DNA of 64,000 bases, taken from the NCBI GenBank assembly GCA_014654245.1, contig JACWDG010000002.1:1-64000 (forward strand), written 5' to 3'. Below are positions 36,823-47,138 of the stretch, piece by piece. The notes below the pieces were generated by a model. That model ran no database searches and was not told where the DNA came from. It saw only the letters and a list, made by a program, of their open reading frames with translations. A program made the position numbers and the translations under genes. Numbering within the stretch: position 1 is the stretch's first letter; every line of letters starts with the position of its first letter. The DNA comes from Pelagibacterales bacterium SAG-MED09 (GTDB taxonomy: Bacteria; Pseudomonadota; Alphaproteobacteria; Pelagibacterales; Pelagibacteraceae).

Positions 36823-39199
36823 AATTATTTATACAATTTTAATCTATATTTTCTGCCATTGTACTTCATTTGCTCAAGATCAATTTTATAATTTTGAGAC
36901 TAAAACCATAGAAATCACTGAGGATGGAAATTTGTTAAAGGCAAATTATGGTAAAGTAGTTTCAAGTGATAAAAATTTTGAAATAAAAGGGAACGAATTT
37001 CTATATTCAAAAAATACAAAAATTTTAAATATTAATGGAGATGGGTCGATTCAAATAAGATCTAATAATTTATATGTCGAATTTGATATTGGATTTATCG
37101 ATCAAAAAAAATTCATATTTGAGGCTACTGGAGAAGTTAAGGTAAAAGATTTAAATAGAAATTTAGAAATTAATTCAAACAAAATAGTTTTTAATTATAA
37201 AGAAAATATTTTGATATCATCTAGTAGATCGCAGATAATAGATAATTATCAAAATAAATTGATCACAGAAAATTTTGAATACAATATTAATAAGGAAATA
37301 ATAAAACTTAACGAGCTTAATTTAACAGATAGAAATAATAATAATTTAAAATCATCAATTGCCTACATAAATACAAAGACAAATAACTTATATGGTAAGA
37401 ATATTTTTATTAACCTTAGAAATGAAACACTAAATAAAAATAACGAACCGAGATTAAAAGGTAATAGCATCATAAATAATGATGTTTCAACCAAGATTAC
37501 TAAAGGAGTATTTACAACTTGTAAAAAAAGAGATGGGTGCCCTCCTTGGGAATTATCAGCTAAAAAGATTGAGCATGATAAAAAAAATAAGATTATAAAA
37601 TATGAAAATGCTTTTTTAAAAATTTATGATAAACCAATAGCTTATTTTCCAAAATTCTCCCATCCGGACCCGACGGTAGATAGAAAATCTGGATTTTTAA
37701 CGCCTTCATTGAAAAATTCTTCAAACTCGAAAAACTTTCTAAGTCTACCTTATTATCTAGTTGTCTCTGAAAATAGCGATCTAACTTTTTCACCAAGATT
37801 GTATGACCATGAAGAAGTGCTTTTGCAAACGGAATATAGAAAAGTTAACTCAAATAGTAATCATATTTCTGATTTTAGTTTTAAAATAAACGATGATAAA
37901 AAATTAAAAAGTCATTTTTTTTATGAATATAATAGAGGAATTAAACTAGATAATTTTATTGATAGTAATTTTGATTTTAAAATTCAATCTACATCAAAGG
38001 ATACATATATTAAAAAAAATAAGATAAAATCAAAACTAATAAATAGTGAAAATCTCTTAGAAAATTCAGCTAAACTAAGTTTATCTAGAAATGATATGTC
38101 AGTAAATTTTGAAACAATTATTTATGAAGATTTAGATAAAAACGATTCTGATCGTTATGAGTTTTTAATACCTAAAATAGATGTCACAAAAAAAATTAAA
38201 AATAAAACAAATTTAAATGGAGATTTTACGTTTAAATCTCAAGCACTAACCAAAAATTATAATACAAACATTTTTGAAACAATAAACATTAATGATTTAA
38301 TTTTTCAATCCAATTCAAAAGTTACTAATAAAGGCTTTTACAATAATTATGAATTTATTATTAAAAATACCAATACGAATGCTGAAAACTCCTTAAACTA
38401 CAAAAATAAAGAAAATGTTTATATGTCTGGATTATTACAATTTAACTCTTCATTACCTTTGATTAAAGAAAATAATAATTATAAAAAAATATTAAATCCA
38501 AAATTAGCACTAAAAATATCTCCAAATCATACCAAGGATAATCGAAATGATGATTTTAAAATTAATACAAATAATATTTACAACCTAAATAGAGCTGTAA
38601 AACAAGATATGATAGAGGGTGGTTTATCATTAACCTATGGAAACGAGTTTTCTGTATTAGATAAAGAAAATTTTTTAGAAGTTTTTGGCTTCAAAGTAGC
38701 TAATAATATTCGAATAAAAGAAAATAGTGACCTACCAAGAAATAGTCAAATCGGTCAAAAAACATCAAGTATATTAACTGAAATTTTTTATCAACCCAAT
38801 GACCATATAAAATTTAATTACAATACATCAATTAAAAATGATCTTACTAATATTAATTATGAAAATTTAACTACTGAATTTAAAATAAATAATATTGTTA
38901 CAAACTTTGATTATTTAAATGAGAATAATTCTGAAGATAATATAGCTTATCTCTCAAATACTACGAAGTTATTGATTGATAATTCTAATCAAATTTCATT
39001 TTCAACAAGAAGAAACAAAACTATTGACCTAACAGAATATTATAATTTGGCTTATCAGTATAAGAATGATTGTTTGACTGCATCAGTTGAATACAACAAA
39101 GAATATTATAGCGATAGAGATCTTAAACCTAACGAAAGTATATTCCTAAAGCTTTCGATAATTCCATTCAATAAAGACGACCCTAAATTTTTAAAATAA
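36812..39199 (+). CDS. lptD: LPS-assembly outer membrane protein LptD
   Basis: 795 residues from the ATG at 36812; an ATG two codons upstream (36806) is also possible. A signal peptide (about 1-22, ending TSFAQ) leads to an OstA/LptA-like jellyroll (about 25-190), then the beta-barrel, with TTCKKRDGCPPWELSAKKIEHD and FPKFSHPDPTVDRKSGFL typical of LptD. Cysteines at that junction and near the C-terminus (YKNDCLTAS) could form the family's disulfides. It inserts LPS into the outer leaflet. The barrel is Asn-rich and shorter than usual. Confidence 0.88.
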   Translation: MKNKIIYTILIYIFCHCTSFAQDQFYNFETKTIEITEDGNLLKANYGKVVSSDKNFEIKGNEFLYSKNTKILNINGDGSIQIRSNNLYVEFDIGFIDQKKFIFEATGEVKVKDLNRNLEINSNKIVFNYKENILISSSRSQIIDNYQNKLITENFEYNINKEIIKLNELNLTDRNNNNLKSSIAYINTKTNNLYGKNIFINLRNETLNKNNEPRLKGNSIINNDVSTKITKGVFTTCKKRDGCPPWELSAKKIEHDKKNKIIKYENAFLKIYDKPIAYFPKFSHPDPTVDRKSGFLTPSLKNSSNSKNFLSLPYYLVVSENSDLTFSPRLYDHEEVLLQTEYRKVNSNSNHISDFSFKINDDKKLKSHFFYEYNRGIKLDNFIDSNFDFKIQSTSKDTYIKKNKIKSKLINSENLLENSAKLSLSRNDMSVNFETIIYEDLDKNDSDRYEFLIPKIDVTKKIKNKTNLNGDFTFKSQALTKNYNTNIFETININDLIFQSNSKVTNKGFYNNYEFIIKNTNTNAENSLNYKNKENVYMSGLLQFNSSLPLIKENNNYKKILNPKLALKISPNHTKDNRNDDFKINTNNIYNLNRAVKQDMIEGGLSLTYGNEFSVLDKENFLEVFGFKVANNIRIKENSDLPRNSQIGQKTSSILTEIFYQPNDHIKFNYNTSIKNDLTNINYENLTTEFKINNIVTNFDYLNENNSEDNIAYLSNTTKLLIDNSNQISFSTRRNKTIDLTEYYNLAYQYKNDCLTASVEYNKEYYSDRDLKPNESIFLKLSIIPFNKDDPKFLK

Positions 39200-40131
39200 T
39201 GTTTAAAAAATTTAATTTAGGACACATTTTTATATTATCTTATCTGGTATTAGTAGGTCCATCTTTTGCCAGCATAAATATTATAGCTTCCGTTGATGAG
39301 GAAATTATTACAAATTATGATGTAACTAAAGAACTTAGATACCTTAAAGTTTTAAGTCCAAATTTGAATAGTTTAAAAAAAGAACAGCTATCAAAATTAG
39401 CAAAACAATCTTTAATAAAAGAAATAATTAAAAAAAAAGAAATTTCAAAATTAATTAGTTTAGATGAGAATAATTCATTTGTAGACGAATATTTACAAAA
39501 TTTGTTAACAAAGTTAGGTTATAAAAATAAAAAAAATTTCAGTGATAATTTATTAAAAAAAAAGACTTACACTCTTGAGGAAGTAATATTTAAGATTAAA
39601 ATTGAACTTTTTTGGAATGAACTAATTTTTAATAAATATAATAATCAAGTAATTATTGATGAAAAAAATTTAATTAAAAAATTGGATAATATGAAAAATG
39701 ATAAAATTAAAGAATTCTTATTATCTGAAATAGTTTTTAAAAGAAAAAAAAATGAGAAACTTAAAGATACGATATCTATCATTAAAAAAAGTATTAATGA
39801 AATAGGGTTTGATAATACAGCAAACATTTATAGTATTTCCGAAAGCTCTAAATATGGTGGAAAAATCGGATGGATTAAAGAAGGGACTTTATCAAAAAAA
39901 ATATATAGAAATATTGCTAATCTTAAAATGAATGAATATTCAGATGTGATTAAAATTAACAATAACTTTATAATTTTGAAGATTAATGAAATAAAAATTA
40001 TTGATAAAAAATTTGATAAAAAAAAAGAAATACAAAAATTAATACAGATTGAAAAAAATAGAAAATTAGAAAAATTTTCTAGGATATATTTTAACAAAGT
40101 TAAGACACAATACTTGATTAATGAAAAATAA
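39199..40131 (+). CDS. surA: SurA-type periplasmic chaperone/peptidyl-prolyl isomerase
   Basis: 310 residues with a signal peptide ending near SFAS. INIIASVDEEIITNYDV starts the SurA N-domain, and a single parvulin domain follows at about residues 165-285 (SSKYGGKIGWIKEGTLSKKI). It escorts outer membrane proteins, including LptD, with which it shares a TAATG junction. Only one parvulin domain is seen, fewer than in E. coli SurA. Confidence 0.83.
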   Translation: MFKKFNLGHIFILSYLVLVGPSFASINIIASVDEEIITNYDVTKELRYLKVLSPNLNSLKKEQLSKLAKQSLIKEIIKKKEISKLISLDENNSFVDEYLQNLLTKLGYKNKKNFSDNLLKKKTYTLEEVIFKIKIELFWNELIFNKYNNQVIIDEKNLIKKLDNMKNDKIKEFLLSEIVFKRKKNEKLKDTISIIKKSINEIGFDNTANIYSISESSKYGGKIGWIKEGTLSKKIYRNIANLKMNEYSDVIKINNNFIILKINEIKIIDKKFDKKKEIQKLIQIEKNRKLEKFSRIYFNKVKTQYLINEK

Positions 40132-41083
40132 ACCGATTTTGCTTGTTGCAGGAGAGCCAAAAAGTATTTTTTTTGAAATTTTTTTTAAAGCAATCACTTT
40201 TAAAGATTATAAAGCTCCTTTGATTTTAATTTGTTGTAAAAAAATTCTTCAAGACCAAATGAAAAAAAATAGATTTAAAAAAAAATTAAATATTCTTGAT
40301 ACCCATAAATTAAAGAAATATGATTTAAATAATAAAAGTATCAATTTAATTGATATTGAATGTAAAAAACAAAACAATAATTTTGATATAAAATTTACAA
40401 ATCAATATATCAAAAGTTCTTTTGAATTAGCTATAAAATTAATTAATGAAAGATTTTCCTATAAATTGATTAATGGACCAATCAACAAAAAATCTTTTTT
40501 AAAAAAAAAATTTTTAGGGATTACTGAATTTATTTCTAATAATTTCAAATCAAAAAAAACAGCAATGTTAATTTACAACAAAAATTTATCTGTATGTCCT
40601 GTAACAACTCATCTTCCGATTAAATTAGTTGCTAAAAAAATCTCAAAGAAACTTATTAAAGAAAAAATCAGTATAATTGACATTTTTTATAAAAAAAATT
40701 TTAAATATAAACCTAAAATTGCGGTCACAGGGATGAATCCTCACTGTGAAAGCATACTAAAATTTAATGAAGATGAGAAAATTGTTTCTAAAGCAGTTCA
40801 TGAACAAAAAAAAAGGGGAATTCATGTTTCGGGACCCTATTCTGCTGATACAATTTTTTTAAAAAATAATAGAGACAAATTCAATGTTATTTTAGGTATG
40901 TACCATGATCAAGTTCTTACACCAATTAAAGCACTTTGTGAATTTGATGCAATTAATATTACAATGGGTCTACCTTTTTTAAGAGTAACACCTGATCATG
41001 GTCCAAATGAAAAAATGCTTGGTAAAAATCTATCAAATCCAAGTAGTTTAATTAATGCTTTAAATTTTTTAGACAAACATTGA
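40121..41083 (+). CDS. pdxA: 4-hydroxythreonine-4-phosphate dehydrogenase PdxA
   Basis: 320 residues. It oxidises 4-phosphohydroxy-threonine in pyridoxal phosphate synthesis. Three metal-binding histidines are visible: TTHLPI, GMYHDQVLTPIK and TPDHGPN; NGPINKKSF and TGMNPHC are further signatures. The start overlaps surA by 11 bases and the stop overlaps the TTG of rsmA. The surA-pdxA-rsmA order is shared by many proteobacteria. Confidence 0.93.
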   Translation: MKNKPILLVAGEPKSIFFEIFFKAITFKDYKAPLILICCKKILQDQMKKNRFKKKLNILDTHKLKKYDLNNKSINLIDIECKKQNNNFDIKFTNQYIKSSFELAIKLINERFSYKLINGPINKKSFLKKKFLGITEFISNNFKSKKTAMLIYNKNLSVCPVTTHLPIKLVAKKISKKLIKEKISIIDIFYKKNFKYKPKIAVTGMNPHCESILKFNEDEKIVSKAVHEQKKRGIHVSGPYSADTIFLKNNRDKFNVILGMYHDQVLTPIKALCEFDAINITMGLPFLRVTPDHGPNEKMLGKNLSNPSSLINALNFLDKH

Positions 41084-41868
41084 TTAAAGCCAAAAAAAGT
41101 CTAGGTCAAAATTTTTTAGTTGATCAAAAAATTATTGATACCATTGTTAATATTGTAAAAATAAAAGATGAGTCAATTTTAGAAATTGGTCCAGGAACTG
41201 GCAATTTAACTGTTGATATTTTAAAAAAAAAACCAAAAAAAATGATAGTTATAGAAAAAGATAATCAATTGGCACAATTATTAAATAAAAATTTAGGAAC
41301 TAAAATAAAGATAATTAATGATGATGTTTTAAAAATAGATGAAAATAAAATAGAAAATAGCTCATTGACTGTATTTGGAAATTTACCATATAATATTTCT
41401 ACTGAAATTCTTTGTAAGTGGATTTTAAATATTAAAAATAATAACTACTGGTTTAATCATCTTATTTTAATGTTTCAAAAAGAAGTAGCAAATAGAATTA
41501 TTTCTGATTTTAATACAAAAGATTATGGAAGATTATCAATTTTAGCTAATTGGCGACTAAATATTAAAAAAATTTGTGATGTAAAACCTCACAGTTTTTT
41601 TCCAAGACCTAAAGTTGATAGCTCTATCTTATTATTAGAGCCAAAATTAGAATTTTTTCCGATAAAAAATGCTAAAAATTTAGAAAAATTAACTAGAACT
41701 TTTTTTATGCACAGACGTAAAATGTTAAAAAAACCGTATAATCAATTATTTAATGGAAATCTAAAAGTTGCTGATAAACTTAAAATTAATCTTAATATGA
41801 GACCTCAAAATTTGGATTTTGAAACTTATTATAAACTTACAGGAGAATATGAAAATTTAAGAGGTTAA
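41080..41868 (+). CDS. rsmA: 16S rRNA dimethyladenosine transferase RsmA (KsgA)
   Basis: 262 residues from a TTG that shares bases with the pdxA stop (TTGA). It dimethylates two adenines in the 3' hairpin of 16S r[29 protein letters not shown] and NLPYNIS are the SAM-binding and catalytic motifs. Its stop overlaps the convergent gmk stop by 12 bases. Confidence 0.94.
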   Translation: MIKAKKSLGQNFLVDQKIIDTIVNIVKIKDESILEIGPGTGNLTVDILKKKPKKMIVIEKDNQLAQLLNKNLGTKIKIINDDVLKIDENKIENSSLTVFGNLPYNISTEILCKWILNIKNNNYWFNHLILMFQKEVANRIISDFNTKDYGRLSILANWRLNIKKICDVKPHSFFPRPKVDSSILLLEPKLEFFPIKNAKNLEKLTRTFFMHRRKMLKKPYNQLFNGNLKVADKLKINLNMRPQNLDFETYYKLTGEYENLRG

Positions 41869-42489
41869 ATTTTCAACATGACTTCTAATATAATCTGGAT
41901 CATAATCTTTTGAACTATTATTAACTTCAGCATTAATCAAATTATGAATTTTTTTATAACATTTATTTAGGTCATCATTAATTACTACATAATTATAATT
42001 AATCCAGTGAAGTACATCTCTTTCAAATTGTTTCATTCTCTCTTCAACTATCAATTTATCTTTCATATCTCTATTGGATAATCTTTCAAATAAGATTTGT
42101 TTACTTGGTGGCAGTATAAAAAAAGTAACTAATTTAAAGTCTAAATTTTTATTTTTAATTTGGTCAGCTCCTTGCCAATCTATATCAAATAAAACATTTT
42201 TTCCTTTATTAAGTTTATCAATAACTGGTGTTTTGGTAGTTCCATAGTAGTTATTAAATACTTTTGCATATTCTAAAAATTCCTCATTTTGGATTAATTT
42301 TTTAAATTCATTATCAGATACAAAATAATAATCTTTATCTGGGGTTTCGTTAGGACGCGGTTGTCTTGTTGTATGAGATATTGAAACCTCATAATCATCT
42401 TGATCTGATAGTAGTTTAACTAAGGTTGTTTTTCCAGCTCCAGATGGAGAGGATAAAATAACCATTATCCCATCATTTGAGCTGGGCAT
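41857..42489 (-). CDS. gmk: Guanylate kinase
   Basis: 210 residues, converting GMP to GDP with ATP. The P-loop [11 protein letters not shown] spans 13-23; [11 protein letters not shown] and YYFVSDNEF bind GMP, and [10 protein letters not shown] is the Walker B-like region. The first ATG gives a short extension before MVILSSPSG, so the start could be at residue 9. It follows acpP by 11 bases on the same strand; many relatives have fabF and mltG between them. Confidence 0.95.
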   Translation of the reverse strand: MPSSNDGIMVILSSPSGAGKTTLVKLLSDQDDYEVSISHTTRQPRPNETPDKDYYFVSDNEFKKLIQNEEFLEYAKVFNNYYGTTKTPVIDKLNKGKNVLFDIDWQGADQIKNKNLDFKLVTFFILPPSKQILFERLSNRDMKDKLIVEERMKQFERDVLHWINYNYVVINDDLNKCYKKIHNLINAEVNNSSKDYDPDYIRSHVENLTS

Positions 42490-42500
42490 AGAAAATCTTA

Positions 42501-42740
42501 TTAGTTTGCCTTGCCTTCAATAAATTTAACAGCGTCACCTACAGTTAAAATTTTTTCAGCTTCACTATCAGAAATTTCTGAACCAAATTCTTCTTCGAAC
42601 GCCATGACTAATTCCACAGTATCTAAACTGTCTGCACCTAAATCATCTATAAAACTAGATTCTTCTGTGACCTTAGCCTCATCAATTCCCAAATGATCTG
42701 CTACTATTTTTTTTACTTTGCTTGAAACATCTTCTGACAT
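42501..42740 (-). CDS. acpP: Acyl carrier protein
   Basis: 79 residues, acidic. The phosphopantetheine serine is Ser38 in [21 protein letters not shown]. It carries growing acyl chains in fatty-acid and lipid A synthesis. It is 50 bases downstream of fabG. Codon use is more GC-rich than neighbours, fitting high expression. Confidence 0.97.
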   Translation of the reverse strand: MSEDVSSKVKKIVADHLGIDEAKVTEESSFIDDLGADSLDTVELVMAFEEEFGSEISDSEAEKILTVGDAVKFIEGKAN

Positions 42741-42790
42741 ATTGATCCTTTTTTGTTTTAAAATTGTTATTAGTTTAATTACTTAGTTTG

Positions 42791-43525
42791 TCAAGCCATA
42801 TACATGCCTCCATTAACATGCAAAGTTTCTCCATTAATATAGTTCGAACTAGATGATGCTAGAAAAAGAACTGCATTAGCAATATCTTCGGGCTCACCTA
42901 GTCTTGCTGAAGGAATTTTTGAGATTATATTTTCTTTAAATTTATCATCAATTTTGTCAGTCATGGCTGTTTTTATAAAACCTGGAGAAATACAATTTAT
43001 ATTGATATTTTTTTTTGCATACTCTATCGCTAAACTTTTTGACATAGCTATTATCCCTGCTTTTGATGCAGTATAATTTGATTGGCCTAAATTTCCTGTA
43101 TGACCAACAACAGAAGTAATGTTTATAATTTTACCTTGTTTATTTTTTAACATTTTTTTGATAGCAAATTTACTCATTAAAAAAGTAGATGTTAAGTTTA
43201 TATCAATAACTTTTTTCCATTCTTCTATATTCATCCTGATGGCTAAATTGTCCTGTGTTATGCCAGCATTATTAACAATACAATCAATTCCTCCTAATTC
43301 ATTAGATGCCATTTCTATAAATTCTTCAATCTTATCAACTTGAGAAATATCAAATTTTAATATTTTGATCTTATTAAATCTATTTTTTAATTCTTCAAGT
43401 TTTTCAATTCTTGTCCCAGATGCTAATATATTAGCACCACAATGAAATAATTTATCGACAATTGAACTTCCAATACCACCTGAAGCACCAGTTACTATAA
43501 TATTCTTACTTTCTAAATCTTTCAT
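42791..43525 (-). CDS. fabG: 3-oxoacyl-ACP reductase FabG
   Basis: 244 residues of the short-chain dehydrogenase family. The NADPH loop is TGASGGIGS near residue 12, NNAG is at 85-88, and the catalytic residues are Ser138, Tyr151 and Lys155 (NYTASKAG). It reduces 3-oxoacyl-ACP in each elongation round. The ATGA overlap with fabD and the acpP gene after it make a fabD-fabG-acpP set. Confidence 0.95.
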   Translation of the reverse strand: MKDLESKNIIVTGASGGIGSSIVDKLFHCGANILASGTRIEKLEELKNRFNKIKILKFDISQVDKIEEFIEMASNELGGIDCIVNNAGITQDNLAIRMNIEEWKKVIDINLTSTFLMSKFAIKKMLKNKQGKIINITSVVGHTGNLGQSNYTASKAGIIAMSKSLAIEYAKKNININCISPGFIKTAMTDKIDDKFKENIISKIPSARLGEPEDIANAVLFLASSSSNYINGETLHVNGGMYMA

Positions 43526-44448
43526 ATTTTAATATTTTCTATTTCTTTAAGATTATTTATTGAACTTACTTTCACTTCTTTATTAATTCTCTTCACCAAA
43601 CCTGATAAAACTTTTCCAGGCCCAATTTCTATAAATTGATTAACTCCTTTATTAATCATATTAATTACACTTTCTCTCCAACGTACTCTATTTTCTATTT
43701 GTTTAACAAGAAGATTCTTTAATTCATCTTCATTAAATATTTCATTTGCTGTAATATTCGAAATTAAACTATTATTTCCTTTTTTAAATTTTAGTTTAGA
43801 CAGCTCCTCTTTCATGATGTCTGAAGCTTTACTCATTAAACTACAATGAAACGGTGCGCTTACAGGAAGTTTAATATTTTTAATTTTATTATCTTTTAAA
43901 AAAAAACTAAGTTTTTCTAAATCTGTTGTTTTTCCGCTAAGCACTATTTGACCTTCAGAATTATCATTTGCAATTTCTGCTAAAAATTTATTTTGATTTT
44001 CTTTTAAAATTTTTTCTATGTTATCAATCGTTGTACCTAAAACTGCAACCATACCACCCTCACCTTCAGGGACAGAGGTTTGCATAGCATTTCCTCTAAT
44101 CTTTAAGATTTTAATTGTATCTTGAAAATCTAAATATCCAGCACAAGCTATTGCCGAATACTCACCCAAGGAATGTCCAGCAAAAAATTTTGCTTTATTC
44201 AAATTTACATTACATTCTTGTTTAATCACCTGAAATATTGAATAACTAATTAGAAAAATTGCAGGTTGAGTATTTGTTGTTAAATCTAAAACTTCTTTTG
44301 GACCTTCTAAAATTATTTTTGATAACGGTATATTTAAAGCTTCATCAGCCTCTTTGAAAAGAGCTTTTACAAGGTCAAATTTTTCATAAAATTCTTTTCC
44401 CATGCCAATTGCTTGCGATCCTTGCCCTGGGAAAATTACTGAAAACAT
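43522..44448 (-). CDS. fabD: Malonyl-CoA:ACP transacylase FabD
   Basis: 308 residues. It loads malonyl groups onto ACP. FPGQGSQAIGMG begins the enzyme, Ser93 in AGHSLGEYSAIA is the nucleophile, and SAPFHCSLM near residue 193 holds the catalytic histidine. It is first in the fab set and diverges from rpsF. Confidence 0.95.
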   Translation of the reverse strand: MFSVIFPGQGSQAIGMGKEFYEKFDLVKALFKEADEALNIPLSKIILEGPKEVLDLTTNTQPAIFLISYSIFQVIKQECNVNLNKAKFFAGHSLGEYSAIACAGYLDFQDTIKILKIRGNAMQTSVPEGEGGMVAVLGTTIDNIEKILKENQNKFLAEIANDNSEGQIVLSGKTTDLEKLSFFLKDNKIKNIKLPVSAPFHCSLMSKASDIMKEELSKLKFKKGNNSLISNITANEIFNEDELKNLLVKQIENRVRWRESVINMINKGVNQFIEIGPGKVLSGLVKRINKEVKVSSINNLKEIENIKI

Positions 44449-44475
44449 ATTAAAATCTTTTTAAATTTTAGCCTT

Positions 44476-44503
44476 TTTACTGTTGTAATTGAAGATTTAT
44501 AAT
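44476..44503 (+). promoter_or_regulatory. Predicted promoter of the rpsF-rpsR-rplI operon
   Basis: TTTACT (44476-44481), a 16-base spacer and a consensus TATAAT (44498-44503) lie 32 bases before the rpsF ATG. The -10 is strong and the -35 moderate. Confidence 0.55.
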
Positions 44504-44535
44504 AGTATATCCTCTCGTTTTATTAAAGAATTTAA

Positions 44536-44898
44536 ATGAATTTATACGAACATACTATTGTTGCTAGACAAGACACATCTCCTAGTGAGCTTAAACAGCT
44601 TACAGAAAAATACTCAAAAATAGTTGAAAAAAATGATGGGGAAATAGTAAAAACGGAAAATTGGGGATTATTGAATCTTTCTTACTTAATCAAAAAAAAT
44701 AAAAAAGGTAGCTATATTCATTTTAAGTTAAAAGGTAAGGGTAAAGTTGTGAACGAATTAGAAAAAAATGAAGCTATTGATAAAAAATTATTAAGATACC
44801 TAACAGTGAAAGTTAAAAAATTTGACCTTGATACAAATTATTTTTCAAAACGAGATGATGGTGAAAAATTAGAAAAGAAAGAGAAGCCAACTAATTAA
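44536..44898 (+). CDS. rpsF: Ribosomal protein bS6
   Basis: 120 residues. [19 protein letters not shown] starts the S6 ferredoxin-like fold; [22 protein letters not shown] and LLRYLTVKV follow, with a charged tail. It binds S18 on the 30S platform. First gene of the rpsF-rpsR-rplI operon, with a good promoter just upstream. Confidence 0.96.
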   Translation: MNLYEHTIVARQDTSPSELKQLTEKYSKIVEKNDGEIVKTENWGLLNLSYLIKKNKKGSYIHFKLKGKGKVVNELEKNEAIDKKLLRYLTVKVKKFDLDTNYFSKRDDGEKLEKKEKPTN

Positions 44899-44900
44899 TT

Positions 44901-45173
44901 ATGCCAAAAAGACAAAGTGGAAATAAAAGAGGTAAACAAAGTAATTTTGCAAAACTAAGTATTTTTCAACCTAATAAATATAAATTTAAAAAAACATGTC
45001 CTTTGTCAGTAAAAGGAGCTCCTAAAGTTGACTATAAAAACATAAAACTTCTTAAAAAATACATGTCTGAGAATGGTAAAATTCTACCTTCAAGAATTAC
45101 AAATGTAAGTCAAAAAAAACAAAGAGAGCTATCTTTATCTATAAAAAGAGCTAGAAATTTAGCATTACTATAA
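44901..45173 (+). CDS. rpsR: Ribosomal protein bS18
   Basis: 90 residues, basic. [23 protein letters not shown] and [32 protein letters not shown]-type ending are the S18 core, read here in two parts. It pairs with S6. It lies 2 bases after rpsF and 1 before rplI. Confidence 0.96.
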   Translation: MPKRQSGNKRGKQSNFAKLSIFQPNKYKFKKTCPLSVKGAPKVDYKNIKLLKKYMSENGKILPSRITNVSQKKQRELSLSIKRARNLALL

Positions 45174-45174
45174 A

Positions 45175-45633
45175 ATGAAAGTAATATTATTAGAAAATGT
45201 AAAAAGAATTGGATCAATTGGTGAAGTTATTGATGTAAAAAGAGGTTTTGCAAGGAATTTTTTAATAGCAAATAAAAAAGCTTTATATGCTTCTAAAGAA
45301 AACATCAAACAAGTTGAAAAAATTAAATCGGATCTATCTAAAAAAGATAATGATAAGAAAACTGAAGCTCAAAAAATTTCTGAACAAATAAATAAAAAGG
45401 AGTACCTGGTAAAAAAACTTAGCACAGAAAATAAAGAATTATACGGGTCAGTTAAACCAACTGAGATTTCAAAAATTATCAAAGAAACTAATAAGATTGA
45501 TATAAAACCATCGATGATACAACCAATTAAAGAAATTAAATCTCTTGGAAAGCACAAAGTAAAAATATCTTTACACTCTGCAGTTGATGCAGAAATAATT
45601 ATCAATGTTCAGTCGGCTGAAACAATTCAGTAA
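45175..45633 (+). CDS. rplI: Ribosomal protein bL9
   Basis: 152 residues. The N-terminal domain MKVILLENVKRIGSIGEVI and KRGFARNFLIANKKA is strongly conserved, followed by the long connecting helix and a C-terminal domain (YGSVKPTEISKII). It sits at the L1 stalk base of the 50S subunit. dnaB follows 67 bases later, the usual alphaproteobacterial order. Confidence 0.96.
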   Translation: MKVILLENVKRIGSIGEVIDVKRGFARNFLIANKKALYASKENIKQVEKIKSDLSKKDNDKKTEAQKISEQINKKEYLVKKLSTENKELYGSVKPTEISKIIKETNKIDIKPSMIQPIKEIKSLGKHKVKISLHSAVDAEIIINVQSAETIQ

Positions 45634-45679
45634 TTATACAATTTCATCCACAGTAATAATTTTAAATTTTTAATAAAAT

Positions 45680-45708
45680 TTTTCCATATAGATTATCTGT
45701 ATGGAAAA
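45680..45708 (+). promoter_or_regulatory. Hairpin enclosing the dnaB start codon
   Basis: TTTTCCATATAGA (45680-45692) can pair with TCTGTATGGAAAA (45696-45708) across a TTA loop: 13 pairs, one of them G-U in RNA. The dnaB ATG (45701-45703) lies in the 3' arm. It is nearly palindromic in DNA too, so either an RNA switch or a protein operator is possible. There is no downstream T-run, so it is not a terminator for rplI. Confidence 0.55.
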
Positions 45709-47119
45709 CAATCTAACTATTGTTAAAGATAAATTTAAAGAGCTTCCAAATAATGTAGAAGCAGAGCAATCTGTAATAGGATCAATCTTGGTAACAAATG
45801 AAATTTTTGATGAAATTAGCACAATTATTTCTAGTATAAATTTTTATGATCCAATGCATCAAAAGATTTATAATGCTATTGAAAGTTTGATATATAAAGG
45901 AATGTTGGCTAATCCAATAACTCTTAAAAATTATTTTGAAGATGAAAAAGATGACTTAAATATACCTGAATATTTAGTTAAAATTACAAAATTTTCTACA
46001 TCAGTAAGACAAGCAATTGAATATTCAAAGATAATTTATGACATGTTTGTTAGACGTGAATTAATCAAAATTTCTGAACAAACAATTGATACTGCAAAAA
46101 TAAATGATTTAGATACAAACGGTCAGAATATTATTGAAAATTCTGAAAGATTATTATTTGATTTAGCAGAAAAAGGATCTTTTAATTCCTCATTAGTAAA
46201 ATTTGATGACGCGATGAAGCAAACAATTGAGATGGCTTCTGCAGCTTATAAAAATGAAGGCGGAATTGTTGGTGTTCCAACTGGATTACGAGATTTAGAT
46301 GATAAACTTGGGGGATTACATCAATCAGATTTGATTATTATCGCTGGGAGACCTTCAATGGGTAAAACATCTCTTGCTACTAATATTGCTTTTAATGCTG
46401 CAAAACATATTCAAGATGCTGGAAAAAAGTCATCAATCGCATTCTTTTCTTTAGAGATGTCATCAGAACAACTATCAACAAGAATTTTATCTGAACAGGC
46501 TCGTATAGGATCAAATGATATTAGGCGGGGAAGGATATCTGACGAACAATTTGATCAATTTTTGGAAACTTCAAAAAATATCGCCGAACTCCCATTATTT
46601 ATAGATGAAACCCCTGCAATCAGTATTGCTGCAATGAGTAATAGAGCAAGAAGAATTAAAAGATTACATGGTCTTGATATGGTTATAGTTGACTATATTC
46701 AGTTAATGAGAGGCACCACTTTTAATAAAGATGGAAGAGTTCAGGAAATTTCTCAAATTACTCAAGGATTAAAAGCCATAGCTAAAGAACTTGGTGTACC
46801 AGTGCTTGCGTTGTCTCAGTTATCAAGGCAAGTTGAGCAACGTGATAATCATCAACCACAATTGGCAGACTTAAGAGAATCTGGATCTATCGAACAAGAT
46901 GCTGATGTTGTAATGTTTGTTTATAGAGAGGGTTATTATTTACAAAGAACAGAGCCACGAGAAGCGACAGTTGAGCACGCCGAATGGCAAGCTAAAATGA
47001 ATGAAGTGGCTCATTTAGCTGAAATCATAATTGGCAAACAACGACATGGCCCAATTGGTAAGGTTACTCTTGAATTTGAGGAAAGATTTACGAAATTTAA
47101 AGATACTCAAATTAATTAA
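45701..47119 (+). CDS. dnaB: Replicative DNA helicase DnaB
   Basis: 472 residues. The N-terminal domain begins LPNNVEAEQSVIGSIL. The RecA-like domain has Walker A GRPSMGKT (216-223), FFSLEMSSEQL, Walker B MVIVDYIQLM, and SQLSRQVEQRDNHQPQLADLRESGSIEQDADVVMF. It unwinds DNA ahead of the fork as a hexamer. A hairpin spans its start codon. In many relatives alr and radA follow; here an RND exporter does. Confidence 0.97.
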   Translation: MENNLTIVKDKFKELPNNVEAEQSVIGSILVTNEIFDEISTIISSINFYDPMHQKIYNAIESLIYKGMLANPITLKNYFEDEKDDLNIPEYLVKITKFSTSVRQAIEYSKIIYDMFVRRELIKISEQTIDTAKINDLDTNGQNIIENSERLLFDLAEKGSFNSSLVKFDDAMKQTIEMASAAYKNEGGIVGVPTGLRDLDDKLGGLHQSDLIIIAGRPSMGKTSLATNIAFNAAKHIQDAGKKSSIAFFSLEMSSEQLSTRILSEQARIGSNDIRRGRISDEQFDQFLETSKNIAELPLFIDETPAISIAAMSNRARRIKRLHGLDMVIVDYIQLMRGTTFNKDGRVQEISQITQGLKAIAKELGVPVLALSQLSRQVEQRDNHQPQLADLRESGSIEQDADVVMFVYREGYYLQRTEPREATVEHAEWQAKMNEVAHLAEIIIGKQRHGPIGKVTLEFEERFTKFKDTQIN

Positions 47120-47138
47120 TTTCCAATATAAAACAACT

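Noticed and set aside
45634-45679. DnaA box upstream of dnaB
   Set aside because: TCATCCACA is one base off TTATCCACA and occurs once; a lone near-match is not evidence of an origin.
47031-47138. N-terminal extension of the RND exporter into dnaB
   Set aside because: It overlaps 89 bases of conserved dnaB sequence in another frame and lacks a membrane anchor; the ATG at 47139 directly precedes the first helix.
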